From Fonsecaea monophora (Eukaryota; Ascomycota; Eurotiomycetes; Chaetothyriales; Herpotrichiellaceae), in contig NW_019173950.1 of assembly GCF_001642475.1 (NCBI RefSeq), forward strand, positions 124,001 through 188,000: a stretch of 64,000 bases of DNA. Reading direction: 5' to 3'. Shown here one piece after another: positions 1 to 11,227 of this stretch. Each line of letters begins with the position of its first letter. Within the stretch, counting starts at the first letter, position 1. Made by a program: the position numbers and the translations under genes. The notes beneath the pieces were generated by a model. It worked only from the letters and a program-made list of their open reading frames with translations. It did not search any database and was not told the origin of the DNA.

Positions 1-43
1 TGAACGACTTTCTGGAGCTGAAGCGGCGAAAAATATTGTCCAT
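1..43 (-). CDS. Possible N-terminus of a leftward gene, cut by the window edge
   Basis: On the minus strand an ATG at 43-41 opens a frame that stays open to the window edge and reads MDNIFRRFSSRKSF. The bases before it are strongly pyrimidine-rich (CT-rich from about 44 to 95 on that strand), as fungal leaders often are, and the ATG has A at -3 and G at +4. Only 14 residues are visible, so no family can be named. The alternative is that this is chance sequence; 14 codons are weak evidence. Confidence 0.35.
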   Translation of the reverse strand, partial: MDNIFRRFSSRKSF

Positions 44-1846
44 CTTGTGAAGAGAGTTGGGAAAAGAGTCGTGAGAGAGAAGGATGGGGGCATCCATAGT
101 AGAGAGTTCAGGTATTCTTTGTCTTGTGCCCGTGTGAGGAGGCAGTGACTGTGACGCAGTGACGCGTTTGGAATAGCCACGTGGAACTAATAGTCAGTAG
201 TGAGATTCACGCCTCAGGAATCAAACTGATCCGATATTTAACTCTTGTGTGTCTCTTACTTTTCCCTCCATCGTTTGTTCCTTTATACTTTCTCTATCCT
301 TCTCCTTACATCTCTGGCGGACAGAGAGATTCTGCCCTGGCAGATCTCGACTGGGGCTGAGGGAAGGGGACGAGCGGCTCATGATACAGAAAATTGACTA
401 CTCCATTGCTTGAAGTCCACATCGAAACATGCTCGTTACACAGCCTGACCAGCGAAGGCGCGACCAATGACAAGGCAGCCTGAGGCATCTGGAGATAATG
501 CCCTGATCTTAAGACCAAGAAGGCGAATCGCTAGGCTGTGCGCAATCCCACCCAATCCCGCTAGTCGACCAGTGTTGCGAGAGCACTGCCACGACCTAAC
601 TCCGCCATCAACCTTGTCCAATCGGAGAATTTCGAGCCCCCGTCACAGTAAACTGTCCAAAACCACGTATCACCTCACCGAAGCTCATCCTCCTCGGCAC
701 GTCGGTATCTGTTAGAAGAACCGTCGCGTGCGTCTAGAAAATACATACCTGTACGAGGTTCAAGGACAAGGCGCAAAAAGGGTGGTCCGCCACAGGCAGC
801 CAGCCACGGCTACTGGCCAACGGGTAAAAATGATGAGCATTCCTTCGACACCATTTACACCATCTAGGGACTATCGTACACAAGAGGTGGCGGGGGAGTA
901 TATAGACCGCACGCCCCCCGTTCCGAGCTAGGTTTGGTGTTGTGTCTCCCCCCTTTTTTTGAAGATCCCCCATTGTATGGAGATGAAGGACTGTGGATGG
1001 CGGTTCGGGGTTTGATGAAACGCTGCTCCCTGTCCGAGCTCCATACTTTCGGTCTTCTCTCGAAGCGAGGCAGACTCTGTTCTCATACTTCCTCATCATT
1101 CGGTCATCATGAGGCCTGAGCAGAGGAACGTTGTCAGAAGAGCATGCTTGCTGTAGCAGACAGTAGTCCGACCGTTTCTGCATGCTGCTCCGCCCAAGGC
1201 ATTGTCTTAGACCACCATGTCTACAAGAACAAGCATGCACAAGTACATTACCCACCTCACAAACACAAACAAGGCAAACTAGACAGGATACTTACAGATA
1301 ACACAGCACAGCACCAATTGATATGCAGATTACAGCTCTGTTTGAACTAGATACTCCAAGAGTCGCCCTTTCGCTTGACCTATCTGAAATGCCCCTCCCA
1401 ATCCAATCCACCATGACATCCAAAAGCCACCTACGCCATGCAAGGTTTCTGTACCGAGTACCATTTGGGACATTTGCACATTCTGTTCATTCGTTCCAAT
1501 TTATGTTCATATCGTTTTGCCCACGCCATCTTCAGGTGGGTGGGCATGTTTCTTCTCGTTTCAAGTCGTGGCGCCGTTTCATTCACCGGTTTGGTTCGGT
1601 TCGGTTTGGTCTGGTCGTTCGCGGACCACCATGCAAGGAAAACACTCAGCACAGGAAAGCAAAATCCTCGTTCCACGCTTCGCCTACTTTGTATGCAAAC
1701 ATCCAACGCCATGATCAATGCTGCAAGTCGCGCACAGCCAATCAATCCATCTGTTACCCAACGCCCAGCTTCGTATGTATGGCACCGCGGAACCGAGTGG
1801 TTTGCAAACAAAACTCCGAGGAGAAAACGGGCAGCAAAACCAACTT
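44..1846. other. Intergenic, no gene recognised
   Basis: Open frames here reach about 210 codons but overlap each other on both strands and show no recognisable domain. A TATATA stretch lies near 898-905, between a G-rich and a C-rich run. The left part would be the promoter and leader of the possible gene at 1-43. The right part follows the atg2 stop codon. Confidence 0.5.
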
Positions 1847-4800
1847 TCAATGCCGCTTGTATTTCTGTGACTCTTTGTTAGTATTGGTCCACAAACGACA
1901 CTATGACTGGATGTGTACAACTCACCTCATCGATCCTCCTCAGATTCTGTTTGTCTAGCATATTGCCTGCGCCCATCAATGTCTGCCCAACGGCTTTCGT
2001 GGCTCCAATCGCCGGCCGCAGGATGATGGTCGGGCTCTGTTTGAGTATCGCTCTTGCCGCGCCTTTGGCTGAGGAACTGGCCATAACCTCTCCAGGAACT
2101 GCCACGATAGCGTCTCGTGCGATCAATAGATCTCGTTCCAGGCTTGCATATGCCGTCCGCAATCCTTGCTTGATGCCGATTGGCTGGTCGGCATACAGAG
2201 AAATTTGTTTTCGCATCTCATCGTCCTCGTCCGTTTCTCCCTGTAGTTCGCGAGTCACAAGCAGATCTTCTGTATTCTGAAGAATCTGCTGTGTGCCAAT
2301 CGCCATCTTCGCTCCGAGATTGACCAACTCTGTCGCTGTCGTCTTTGCAAACGCCAATGCTCCTTTCTGGATGCTTCGAACAAGTCTTCCGTCCTTTCGG
2401 TATTCACGAATGGGGACTGCGATGAGGTCTCTCACCCCACTGGTAACGTCCACGAGAGGTCGGACGGGCGCCAAACCGGCCAGAACTCCAGGCAGTTGGT
2501 TTCGTCTGACATCTGGGGTCCAGATGTTGTTCAACATGATACCTAGTCGGTCGAATCCAGACACCCCGTACAGGATAACCCTCCGTAGGACCATATCTGC
2601 CCGGTCGAGGACGAAGAAGTTCATGAACTCGGTGGTCCGTCCTGATCGAAGCCCTGCATAATCTACCTTCTTCGGCTTGTAGTCAAGTTTGAGCTGCACG
2701 GCGTTCACTTCCACACGCTGCAAGAACGGTGGGCTGGAGGAACCACTCGACGCCGGTGCACTGTCATCCCGGAACTCGAAGAATCGGGTCAAGAAATCCA
2801 ACGCATCCTGATCAACATGCAGTCTCAGTGGAAGAACGCTGACTTTGAGCACTATTTCCGAGGCCGATAGTTCTGCTACCGGTTTCACGTTGAGAACTTC
2901 GATGTGAACCATGCTGGCACCGTGCTCACGCTCACCAGCATCTTGCATGTAGGTTGCGAACTTCTTCCAAGTCGACGTGGGCACATGGTCAAACACCTCG
3001 ATCTTTCTGATGCGGACGTCGATCGAACTTTGAACCTCGCCGCTTCCTGGAGGGAATGCAAGGAAATCGGCCGAGACACCTTCCAGCTCAAATGTCATCT
3101 TGTGATGCTTGCTGCGGTTGAGTCGGAGCTTCTTTTGCCTAGGGACCGTGCCTGACGTGCGTCGAGATGTAGTTGCTGTGACCGTTGTTCCGGTGGCGTA
3201 GCTCCCTGTCTCGCTGACCAAGTCGTCGATGTCGTGGTTGATGGCGTTCGCCAAATCTCGGGGATCTTTGTTCGCCGGGATGCCAATGTAGATCGAATTG
3301 AACAAGAAGTCCCCGATCACAGACTCGTCATCGTCTTCCACACCAGGTGTTCGGCTGCTGCTGCGCGGGCGTCTCGCCATAGCTTTGTTCTCAATCTCCT
3401 TTACCGCATGCGATATGGTATCCCTCGTGGCTTGCCAGTCGTATCCGTCAAACAGGTTCCAAATGACGTGGACATCCCTGACGCGAAGCTTCAATGGTGA
3501 CCGCTCGATTATCGCATCGCTTGCTAGACCATAGGTGTTGTGGACCGAATTCCAGCGGTGAGCCGTGCCGCCAACTGATGACTTCGGAATAAAATGATCT
3601 GCTCTAAAATCTAGGAGACTGTGCATCATCACGCTCTCACCCGCGTCGCCGATGTCAGAACCGGTAGCATCAACTGGGGCGATGTGCACACTTTCGGACA
3701 TGACAGAGCGACCTAGATCTGACTCCACATGGCTCGCGGTCAGCTCGTCGTCAGCATCATCGCCGTCCCCATACATGCCAGTCATCAACTCGTTTTCGTC
3801 TTCCTCCTCGTCGTATCCAACCTCGGGCTTCGAAGAGGTGCCGACAGCGGATACACTGTTTGAAGCTTGGAGGCCGAGCAGCGGTCCAGGCTCTGAGACA
3901 AAAGCATTACCAGTAAACGACGCCAACATATCCTGTATTGGGACAACCTCAGTCCGATATTGAGCAACCTTCGAAGGTGGTGACGGTGGCGCAAGGCCGC
4001 TCAGAATCTGTATCATAGTCTGGGTGGAGTCTGCGCAAGTCTCGATGAACAGGAGATTGTTGCGGAACTCTACATCCAACCGCGTCTCTGAAGTTAGTTT
4101 GTCTTCAACCACTTTGATATTGGCAGATGCAGCGGATATCGACCCTACAGGAACGAATCCTGCCTTCGTAAGTTGTTGAACCTGGTCGTTTTCTTCGAAA
4201 TACAGCTTGTGGTCGACATTTCCCGATTCCAGCCCAACGGTCGAGGCATCATTAATGATGAGGAGAGAGGCTTTCTTGATGTCCAAATTGTCTGTCGAGC
4301 CCCTCTTCTGGTTCTCATGGCGTATCACAGCATCTGTCAACACGAAAAGACCTTTGGCTGAGCCCTTATCAGGATTTAGTGCGATCGCCGAATCTCGGAA
4401 GGCTATGGACAGTCTGACTTTCCGTGCTAGGCTGCCCATATCTCCTGCGTTCGACAGGGACGGGCTCGAGGGTTGCGAAGATGAACTCTGCTTGTCGGTG
4501 GGTGTATAGTCGACCTTGAGGCGTTCGAAAAGCGAGGTGAGCGCAACAAGTGTTGGGACCTTGTACTCGATGCAAGTATTTGAGAGCTTCATTCGAACAG
4601 TCGGTTCCATCTCGTCTGCGATGAATCGACACATGAACATAGGAGGGCCCATGACAGTTTTGGTCTGAGACAATACATCGCCAATCAGCACATCTTCGTC
4701 ACTTCTCGACACTGACCAGGCTGCAATCTGAGCGGCAGCAAGTGAGGGCACATTGATGTGAGCTCCCTCCATAAGCTCGGCCTGTAATCTGACGACCCCA

Positions 4801-7800
4801 AACCTCTCATCAACATCGAAGCGGAAATCAAGCTTTTTCAACAGTGCGAAGGTGAGGATTCCTGGTCGATCATCTTCAGGCAGGTACTTGGCGACTGAGG
4901 AAAGTTTCGATATCTCATCGGTGAGCTTTGTGAGAAGAGGCACCCACCGCAACCCGGTGGCACCAGCTTGAAGATCTCCGACGGTCAGACGTAGAACGCC
5001 GCCTTTCCGACGCTGCCTCAACAGGGTATCAACCATGATATCATCATCTTCCTCGTACCTATCGCTGGAAGGGGTGATAAGGGAGAGGAGTCGGTCAAGG
5101 TCATCATCATCTGGAGAGTTTGAATAATGTACTTCGATATTGCGGATTTTGGCGTAGATGTCTCCACGAGCCCGAGAACCGGCGAGCAGTGGGCCTTCAA
5201 CCGCGGCGCCATCTATCACCACCTTTACGTTGTTGTCCCGATACACCGTTTTGATAGCTGAAGATTTGATCTGCATTGACGATTCGGACCCGATCAAGTC
5301 TAGAACAGCACCTGAGACTCGAACATCGACCTTTGGCAAAGTCGAAGAGGAATCACTGTCTGCCCTAGGTCGTCTTTGAGGGTCATTGAACCTAACAGTC
5401 CGTAGTTTCGAAGGTTCTGGAGCCGGCACAGGAGTTGGCCCCTTCACGGTGTGTGTTGATATGATGGAGTTTCCCAAGTCCAGCAAGGAGCTCAAGCCAC
5501 CGCTTCTGCTGAGCACATCGTCGATGACCAACAAATCGAGGACAATGTAGACGGGTTTAATTTGGACCTCGTACCGGTTTCCCGACACGTTAACCACGAC
5601 ATCGTGAGGTCTCAGCATCGAGCTGGTGGCTATCGAGTCGCGGACATTGATAGAGTCAACAAAGGTCAAAACCTCCCTGGCGCCATGGTGCATGGCAATT
5701 TTAGATATCGACAGTCGCTGATTACGATCTGTTGAGGAGTCTTCCGTGTAGCTTATCGAAGTAATTGACACCTTCAGCAGAGCTTCCTGGCTAGAGAGAA
5801 TTGATTCAATTGCCTGAACCCCAACTTTGCTGGGTGGCATTCTCGGGACCGCTTCACAGAAATTGAGGTTTATAGTCTTCAAACTGACGTCGGGCACGAT
5901 AGCCATTACAGGGGATGGCGTGGATACTTTCGATTTCTGTGGGATCGTCGTCGGGATTGCATCGTTGATGGTTTGCGAGGCTCTTACGAGCACTCGACAC
6001 AGCACAATATCAAGGTCTACTGAAATCTCTCCGATTTCGATGCTCAGTTTGTCTTTTGGGAGTTTCGCGGTTCGGCTTTGATCCGTGCTCCGCAGAGATT
6101 GAAGCCGGGATTCGTTGAGGAACGTGCTTGGGGAATTTCTACCACCCATCTGCATCTGGCGTATCTGGGAAGCATGACTTGCACGCCGTGGAGAGGTGGA
6201 CCGATCAGCTTCTGACAGCGGTTCATCATGATGTGGCTGGGGGATTTTGAGGTTTACAGCGTTCACGTGTAGAATTCGAGTGCGAAAGCATGATGCCAGA
6301 CTGTTATCCAGGATGCTTTCCCCACTCGATGCTTCAGTTTCGTTGACAGAACGTGATGGTCCACGAGTTGTTGTCCTGGATATATCACCAAGTGGCTCCT
6401 CTTGGTCATTTTCTTCAACGTCTCCAGTGTCGTTTTGCTGTTCTGGTTGAGGCTCTGGCATAGGCCGTGACCAATCCAGCCCACCCGGCATATTGAGTGG
6501 CCCACTCATCGCGCTCATATACATACTCTCAGCCTCGTCATGTGTGAATGTCCTAGATTCTGCCAGGTCCTCTGACTGGGCGTCTGAGATTCCAAACCGT
6601 TCGTCGCTGTCTCGGCCCACGGACTGTTGCACTTCTTCGGCATGAGCTCTATTATCGATTGACTCGGTCTCGACCGTTGAAGTGAGTTGAGCCGGGATGG
6701 TTCTGGATCGCCTTCCGAAGATGGTGGAGTCTGACAGTGCTGCATCTTCGAGTCCAAAACCAAGTCCAGAATTACTCAATGATGCAGGAGAGAACTTTGG
6801 CAGATCGGAGTGCTGACTGAGGCTGGTGGTGCTTGATCGAGCGAAATCACTGTTGTCACTGCGTGCACTAGCATGGTGTGACAGTGGAGGGTGTAGTTTG
6901 GTTAGCTTCGGCGAACTCAGGCCAGAGAACTCTGAGAATGTCTCGGACTCGGACAAAACGAACAGCTGGACTTCGTCGATGGATATTGATCGTCTCGTAT
7001 CTGGCTGAGGCTCTAGGCTTTCTGGCTTGTCAATGGCGTCAACGGCAATGTGTCCAACCGAGAGCATGAACTTGGTATTCTCTACCGGGCCAGCGCTCCC
7101 AGTCGAGAGGTCCGTTTCCAAGACGACATTAACGTCCTTGATGTTGACGGATAACCGGTCTGCCACACCTTTGAGAAAATTGGCGACAAAGGTAGGTAAC
7201 GAAAGCCCTCCAGGCATGCCGAGCCCAACATCTTCGCTGGAAGCCGAAGATATCACCGACTCTTGCATGTGCATCTGAGACTGTGACTCGAGTGCAGCTT
7301 GTAGTTCATCTCTTTCTCCGGGCGATTCGGCCTCGAGGAACGACGCCGCCAGATCCTCCGACGTGGGCAGCACTTGGGACAACTCCAGTGGCCCCCCTGC
7401 TTCTCCATATCTGCCGCCAGGGTCATGGACGGGTGGTGAATTTGACCTAGGTAGGTTTGCACGGTCTGTCCTGCTGGGGGCAAATCCTGCTTTTGAACGA
7501 GATTTTCCTGCCGCTGTGACAGCTGTGGTATTGTCTGGTCGAATCGCCACGATTATCTCCACCCCTTCCACTTCAATTTCGATACCACTGATATGAAGGT
7601 CCGCTGGGAGGGTGAGACGCAATAGCTTGGCGGAGGCATGGGTCAGGGCGAACGATGCAGGCAGTTGGAGGATGTCGATGATTCTCTTGACTTTGATTCC
7701 GACATTCTTCAATTCGACGACGGTCCGCTGGCCCCATTTCAACCCCAAGTTGTCGAGGTCGAATTCGTCCGAGTCGATGAAGTCAAGACGGAGAAGGGCG

Positions 7801-7847
7801 TATCGAAGCAGCCGCTTCTGAAAGTAAGAAGGAAGAAAGTATGACAT
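1847..7847 (-). CDS. atg2: Autophagy-related protein 2 (lipid transfer at the phagophore)
   Basis: Atg2 is a long bridge-like lipid transfer protein that feeds phospholipids from the ER to the growing phagophore, working with Atg9 and Atg18. The N-terminus (MSYFLPSYFQKRLLRYALLR) is the conserved Chorein_N segment. The C-terminal third carries the ATG_C region with DRLGIMLNNIWTPDVRRNQL and the stretch around LVDVTSGVRDLIAVPIREY. The large exon is 1926-7847. It runs into an intron at 1865-1925 (GTGAGT donor, CTAAC branch site, CAG acceptor), and an 18-nt last exon at 1847-1864 encodes KYKRH and a stop, an ending that fits fungal Atg2. The protein is about 1979 residues, normal for filamentous fungi. 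The middle is rich in Ser and acidic residues and is probably disordered. Reading through the donor instead would add an unconserved tail. Confidence 0.96.
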
Positions 7848-8851
7848 GGTCGAGGGTCCGATGAGCCCTTCCCGACTCTCTGGGTACGGATGGCTATGAG
7901 GGCAACGTAGTCATCGTGGTTCGGTCAGGAAGGACGAGAAATGGTACGAACGTCGGGCCACGGAGGAATGAAGTCCAGGTGTTTGACAAGGACATGGACG
8001 TCAACATGAGGGACGAGGATTGATCAGAGATCAGCACAAAGAAGGTGAAGTTGAGAGGCGACGGGCAGACGCTTTCTCTCGGCGTGGGACCCGCGTCTGT
8101 CTGCTCCAATCAGACGGAAATAGACGTCTTTTGCGTCGTCTAGGGGAAGAAAACCATATCAGTAGTCCTCCATAGAGACCGTGGAGGAAACGTGTCGTCT
8201 GCTCGGTCAAACGCAGACACGCTTTGGAACGAGGTGTATGGGAGTCGGAGAAAACAGGCAGATCTCGACGCAACTCCCCTACCGACAAGCCACCCAGGGT
8301 TTGCTGCTCCACCCCATGATAAGTGCCAGCGGGATGATGCAGCTAACAGCCAACGAGGGGCAATCTTGGTGCCCCCAAATGCTAAAGCAGCTCCCGTTGG
8401 GCACGGTGAGCCAGTGGATCTGGGCGCTCAGTGGGGGGCGGCGTCCACTACTCTGCTGTGGTCACACGAGGCAGTCTTTGAGTGCTCAAACACCCCATGA
8501 CAATGTGCAGAGGAGAACGAACGGGCGATGAACCAACAAACCATGCAGGGGGTCGGCCCGGCCATATTTAAGAGCCCCGAGCGTCGCAGCCTGATGCGCC
8601 TTATTGCGCAGCCTCACCACCAGCCAGAGTGTGCATGAAAAGTGCAGCCAGATCAAAGAATAAGAGAAAGCAGAAACAACATTGTCTTCATATCTGTCTG
8701 TCAAAGTGAGCAAATCCCGCTAAAGAACCCTGTCATTGTTGTCGTTGAAGACCATCTAGACCATCTGTCTGTGTCTGAGATACGGCACGGTTAACGTGTT
8801 GCCTCTGACGACCACAGCACCACTACCAGCAGCATGCCGGCCGCAGTCAAT
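7848..8851. other. Intergenic: atg2 upstream region and deaminase 3' flank
   Basis: About 1 kb between two leftward genes. The part near 7848 is the atg2 promoter and leader. An AT-rich CATATTTAAG element near 8563 could be TATA-like on either strand, but no gene starts next to it. No coding region is supported. Confidence 0.5.
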
Positions 8852-10693
8852 CTACTCTTCGTCGTCTTCATCGTCCTCATCTTCTTCCTCCTCCTCATCT
8901 TCCTCGGACTCATCTTCGTCTTCATCCTCTCCATCCTCTTCCTCGGCCTCTAGCGGATATTCCATCAAAATCCACTGACACCACTTCTCAAACTCGCTCC
9001 TCCATTCTCGCAGTAACTTTGCCTTGACGCCTTTACCCAAATAACCCTCGGTGATGTCTTTGGTCCACTCGCTCGGTTTTTGGTCTTCAATGGCGCACCA
9101 TTTGAGGGAGTTCTCGGCCATGGTTGCTAGGCCTTCCAACCCGAGATTCTCAAATGCCATGTAGGCTTGCCAGAAGTCATGACTCAAGCCGTTCTTTCCG
9201 TGGCCCAAAATTGCAGGGTCGTCGTTGTTCAATGACACAGCCACCCCTCGTGAAAGCAGTGCCGGGAGAGAGTGCGAAAGGATGGAGCTCGAGAGCCGCA
9301 AGATTTCATTCGAGATTGGGCAGCTCTCGATCAGAATCTTTTTCTCCTTGACCATGTCAATCAGCAAAGGGTGCTTGTATAACGAATACCCATGTCCAAT
9401 GCGTCTAGTCCCCAACAGAAGTGCATCGAATAGGTTATTGTCCGTACTGTCACCGTCACCAAGGCATTCGCCTGCGTGAAAGAAGAAAGGCAAATCCACC
9501 CCGGCCTCGGCGCACTTCTTCTTGAACCAGAATATCAGCGGCGTGAGATCCTTCAGTGTCCTTCCCTGGTCTTCTTGAGCCACGAAATCAAAGCCGCAAA
9601 TCATGTGGGGAAACTTCTTCTTCATGCGTATGCACTCCTTCATGGAATCGGCCACTGTTCGGTTGTCCGATTTACGGATGACGGTCCATATCAAACGTGC
9701 TCCTTTGAACGTCTTTCCGGCAGGCGATCGTTTGAACTTCTCAATCTCCTCGCCCAGAACGGTGAAGAAATCGTCGAATTTGCCAATTTGACCCGTGGTC
9801 TGTCCTTGCTTTCGGAATTCAAATTTGAAAGCGATTCTGAGATCGACGTAGATAATGCCATCATCTGCCAACTGGCCGAGAAGGCGCTGAATGGCGCGGC
9901 GGAAGATGGGTTCGTAGGTAAACATCCAGGTAATGACCATGAATGTGCTCTGAAACTTTTTCCAGATGGCATCCAAACCATGGTGGTGGCACAAGGACTC
10001 CTCGTTGGTAATGGTGCACCTACTAATTAGCCATTTCTTAAAGGTTTGGTCATCGTCCGGGAATGTCCTCTGTGCTTCTCTGATCGTCACAGGGGTGTTG
10101 GGTGTGTATGCCGCTGTCCAAATACTACCCGTACTCTTCTGCTTCTTGACAACTTCGTCGGGATAGTACCTGAATTGCAGTAAACCTGAAGTTCGTTTGC
10201 CCTTGTCACTCAGGCCTTCGGGTGCAACCATGCAGAATCCCTTCTCCGCCAGAGCCTGGTCAACCAGCCAGTCAATGTCGATCATGGCGTCCAGATGAGC
10301 ATGCAGCAGTGCTCCCTTTGGCATCTTCTCGATAATTTTCCACAAGTCGGTCGTCTCCATGCGATCACGAGCCAGGGTGAACATCATACCTGGGTACAGG
10401 TTGCCACCGTTCTTATCAGCGAGACTATCCTCAAACTCAGAGGTCCAGACAGTCTGCAGCTCTCGGCGGCGAATGGAGGCCATGATCTTGGCTGCCTGTT
10501 TGGCCATGGGAGACATGTTTTGTTTGAAAGCCCGATCATGGCGTTGCTTCTTCTCCTGTTCGATCAGAGCCTGACGCCCCGCCATGTACTTTTGGATGAA
10601 CGGGTCTTCGACTTGAGGAATGCCTTGTTCCATTTCCCATTCAAGTTGAGAGTCATCAGACTCATCGCCTGATAATTCTTCTCGCGGCGCCAT
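8852..10693 (-). CDS. ADA2/ADGF-type adenosine deaminase, intracellular form
   Basis: The protein belongs to the metal-dependent adenosine/AMP deaminase superfamily, closest to the ADGF/CECR1 (ADA2) branch, which hydrolyses adenosine or deoxyadenosine to inosine and ammonia. Zinc-site and catalytic motifs are in order: HAHLD near residue 131, FHAGE near 400, RIGHG near 425, ESCPISNE, and NNDDPAI near 495. The long N-terminal segment before HAHLD is typical of this branch. No signal peptide is seen (it starts MAPREELSGDESDD), unlike secreted animal ADGFs, so a cytosolic role in purine salvage is inferred. The last 35 or so residues are almost pure Glu/Asp, encoded by a TCC/TCTT-rich stretch at 8855-8945. 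It is one uninterrupted exon of 613 codons. The exact substrate cannot be told from sequence. Confidence 0.88.
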   Translation of the reverse strand: MAPREELSGDESDDSQLEWEMEQGIPQVEDPFIQKYMAGRQALIEQEKKQRHDRAFKQNMSPMAKQAAKIMASIRRRELQTVWTSEFEDSLADKNGGNLYPGMMFTLARDRMETTDLWKIIEKMPKGALLHAHLDAMIDIDWLVDQALAEKGFCMVAPEGLSDKGKRTSGLLQFRYYPDEVVKKQKSTGSIWTAAYTPNTPVTIREAQRTFPDDDQTFKKWLISRCTITNEESLCHHHGLDAIWKKFQSTFMVITWMFTYEPIFRRAIQRLLGQLADDGIIYVDLRIAFKFEFRKQGQTTGQIGKFDDFFTVLGEEIEKFKRSPAGKTFKGARLIWTVIRKSDNRTVADSMKECIRMKKKFPHMICGFDFVAQEDQGRTLKDLTPLIFWFKKKCAEAGVDLPFFFHAGECLGDGDSTDNNLFDALLLGTRRIGHGYSLYKHPLLIDMVKEKKILIESCPISNEILRLSSSILSHSLPALLSRGVAVSLNNDDPAILGHGKNGLSHDFWQAYMAFENLGLEGLATMAENSLKWCAIEDQKPSEWTKDITEGYLGKGVKAKLLREWRSEFEKWCQWILMEYPLEAEEEDGEDEDEDESEEDEEEEEDEDDEDDEE

Positions 10694-11227
10694 GACGAAA
10701 GAGTGTCTTTGACTTTTATGGTCACAATTCTACTTGGGACCAGGTCATTTAGACACTTACCCGCAGTGCACCATCGTGGTAAAGACTCGTGTGATTAAAT
10801 CATCGGTGGATTGTATTCTCGGCAAAATATTAATCCGAAGCCTTGGCACGGCTGGTTCTCCGCGTGGCCCTGTTTCTGACGCCCTACTCCGTCCTTACTA
10901 TATACATCATACTGACTCCAATAACACAATATCGAAGAAGAGTATCTCAGGAACGATGCCTATACTTGGGTCTGCAGACACAAAGAATACATGTCGTTGT
11001 TGTCATAATTGTTTTACCACTGAAACCGAAAACTGCATCTTCGCCGTTGCTAAGCTCGAGAATATCAGAGTCAAGATGCTGTTAAATGTAACGTCAAACT
11101 TGTCGCCATTAGCAAACAGCTAGCAATCTGGCCTTAATGATCATTCTGGATTTGCTGAAATGTGGATCTGACTGCTAGGAAGAACCTGAACAGCAAAGGC
11201 AATATGCGATGATAGAAGACCAATATC
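10694..11227. other. Intergenic: deaminase promoter
   Basis: 534 bp between two leftward genes. It holds AT-rich segments (for example around 11000-11150) but no motif or frame that can be assigned. Confidence 0.5.
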
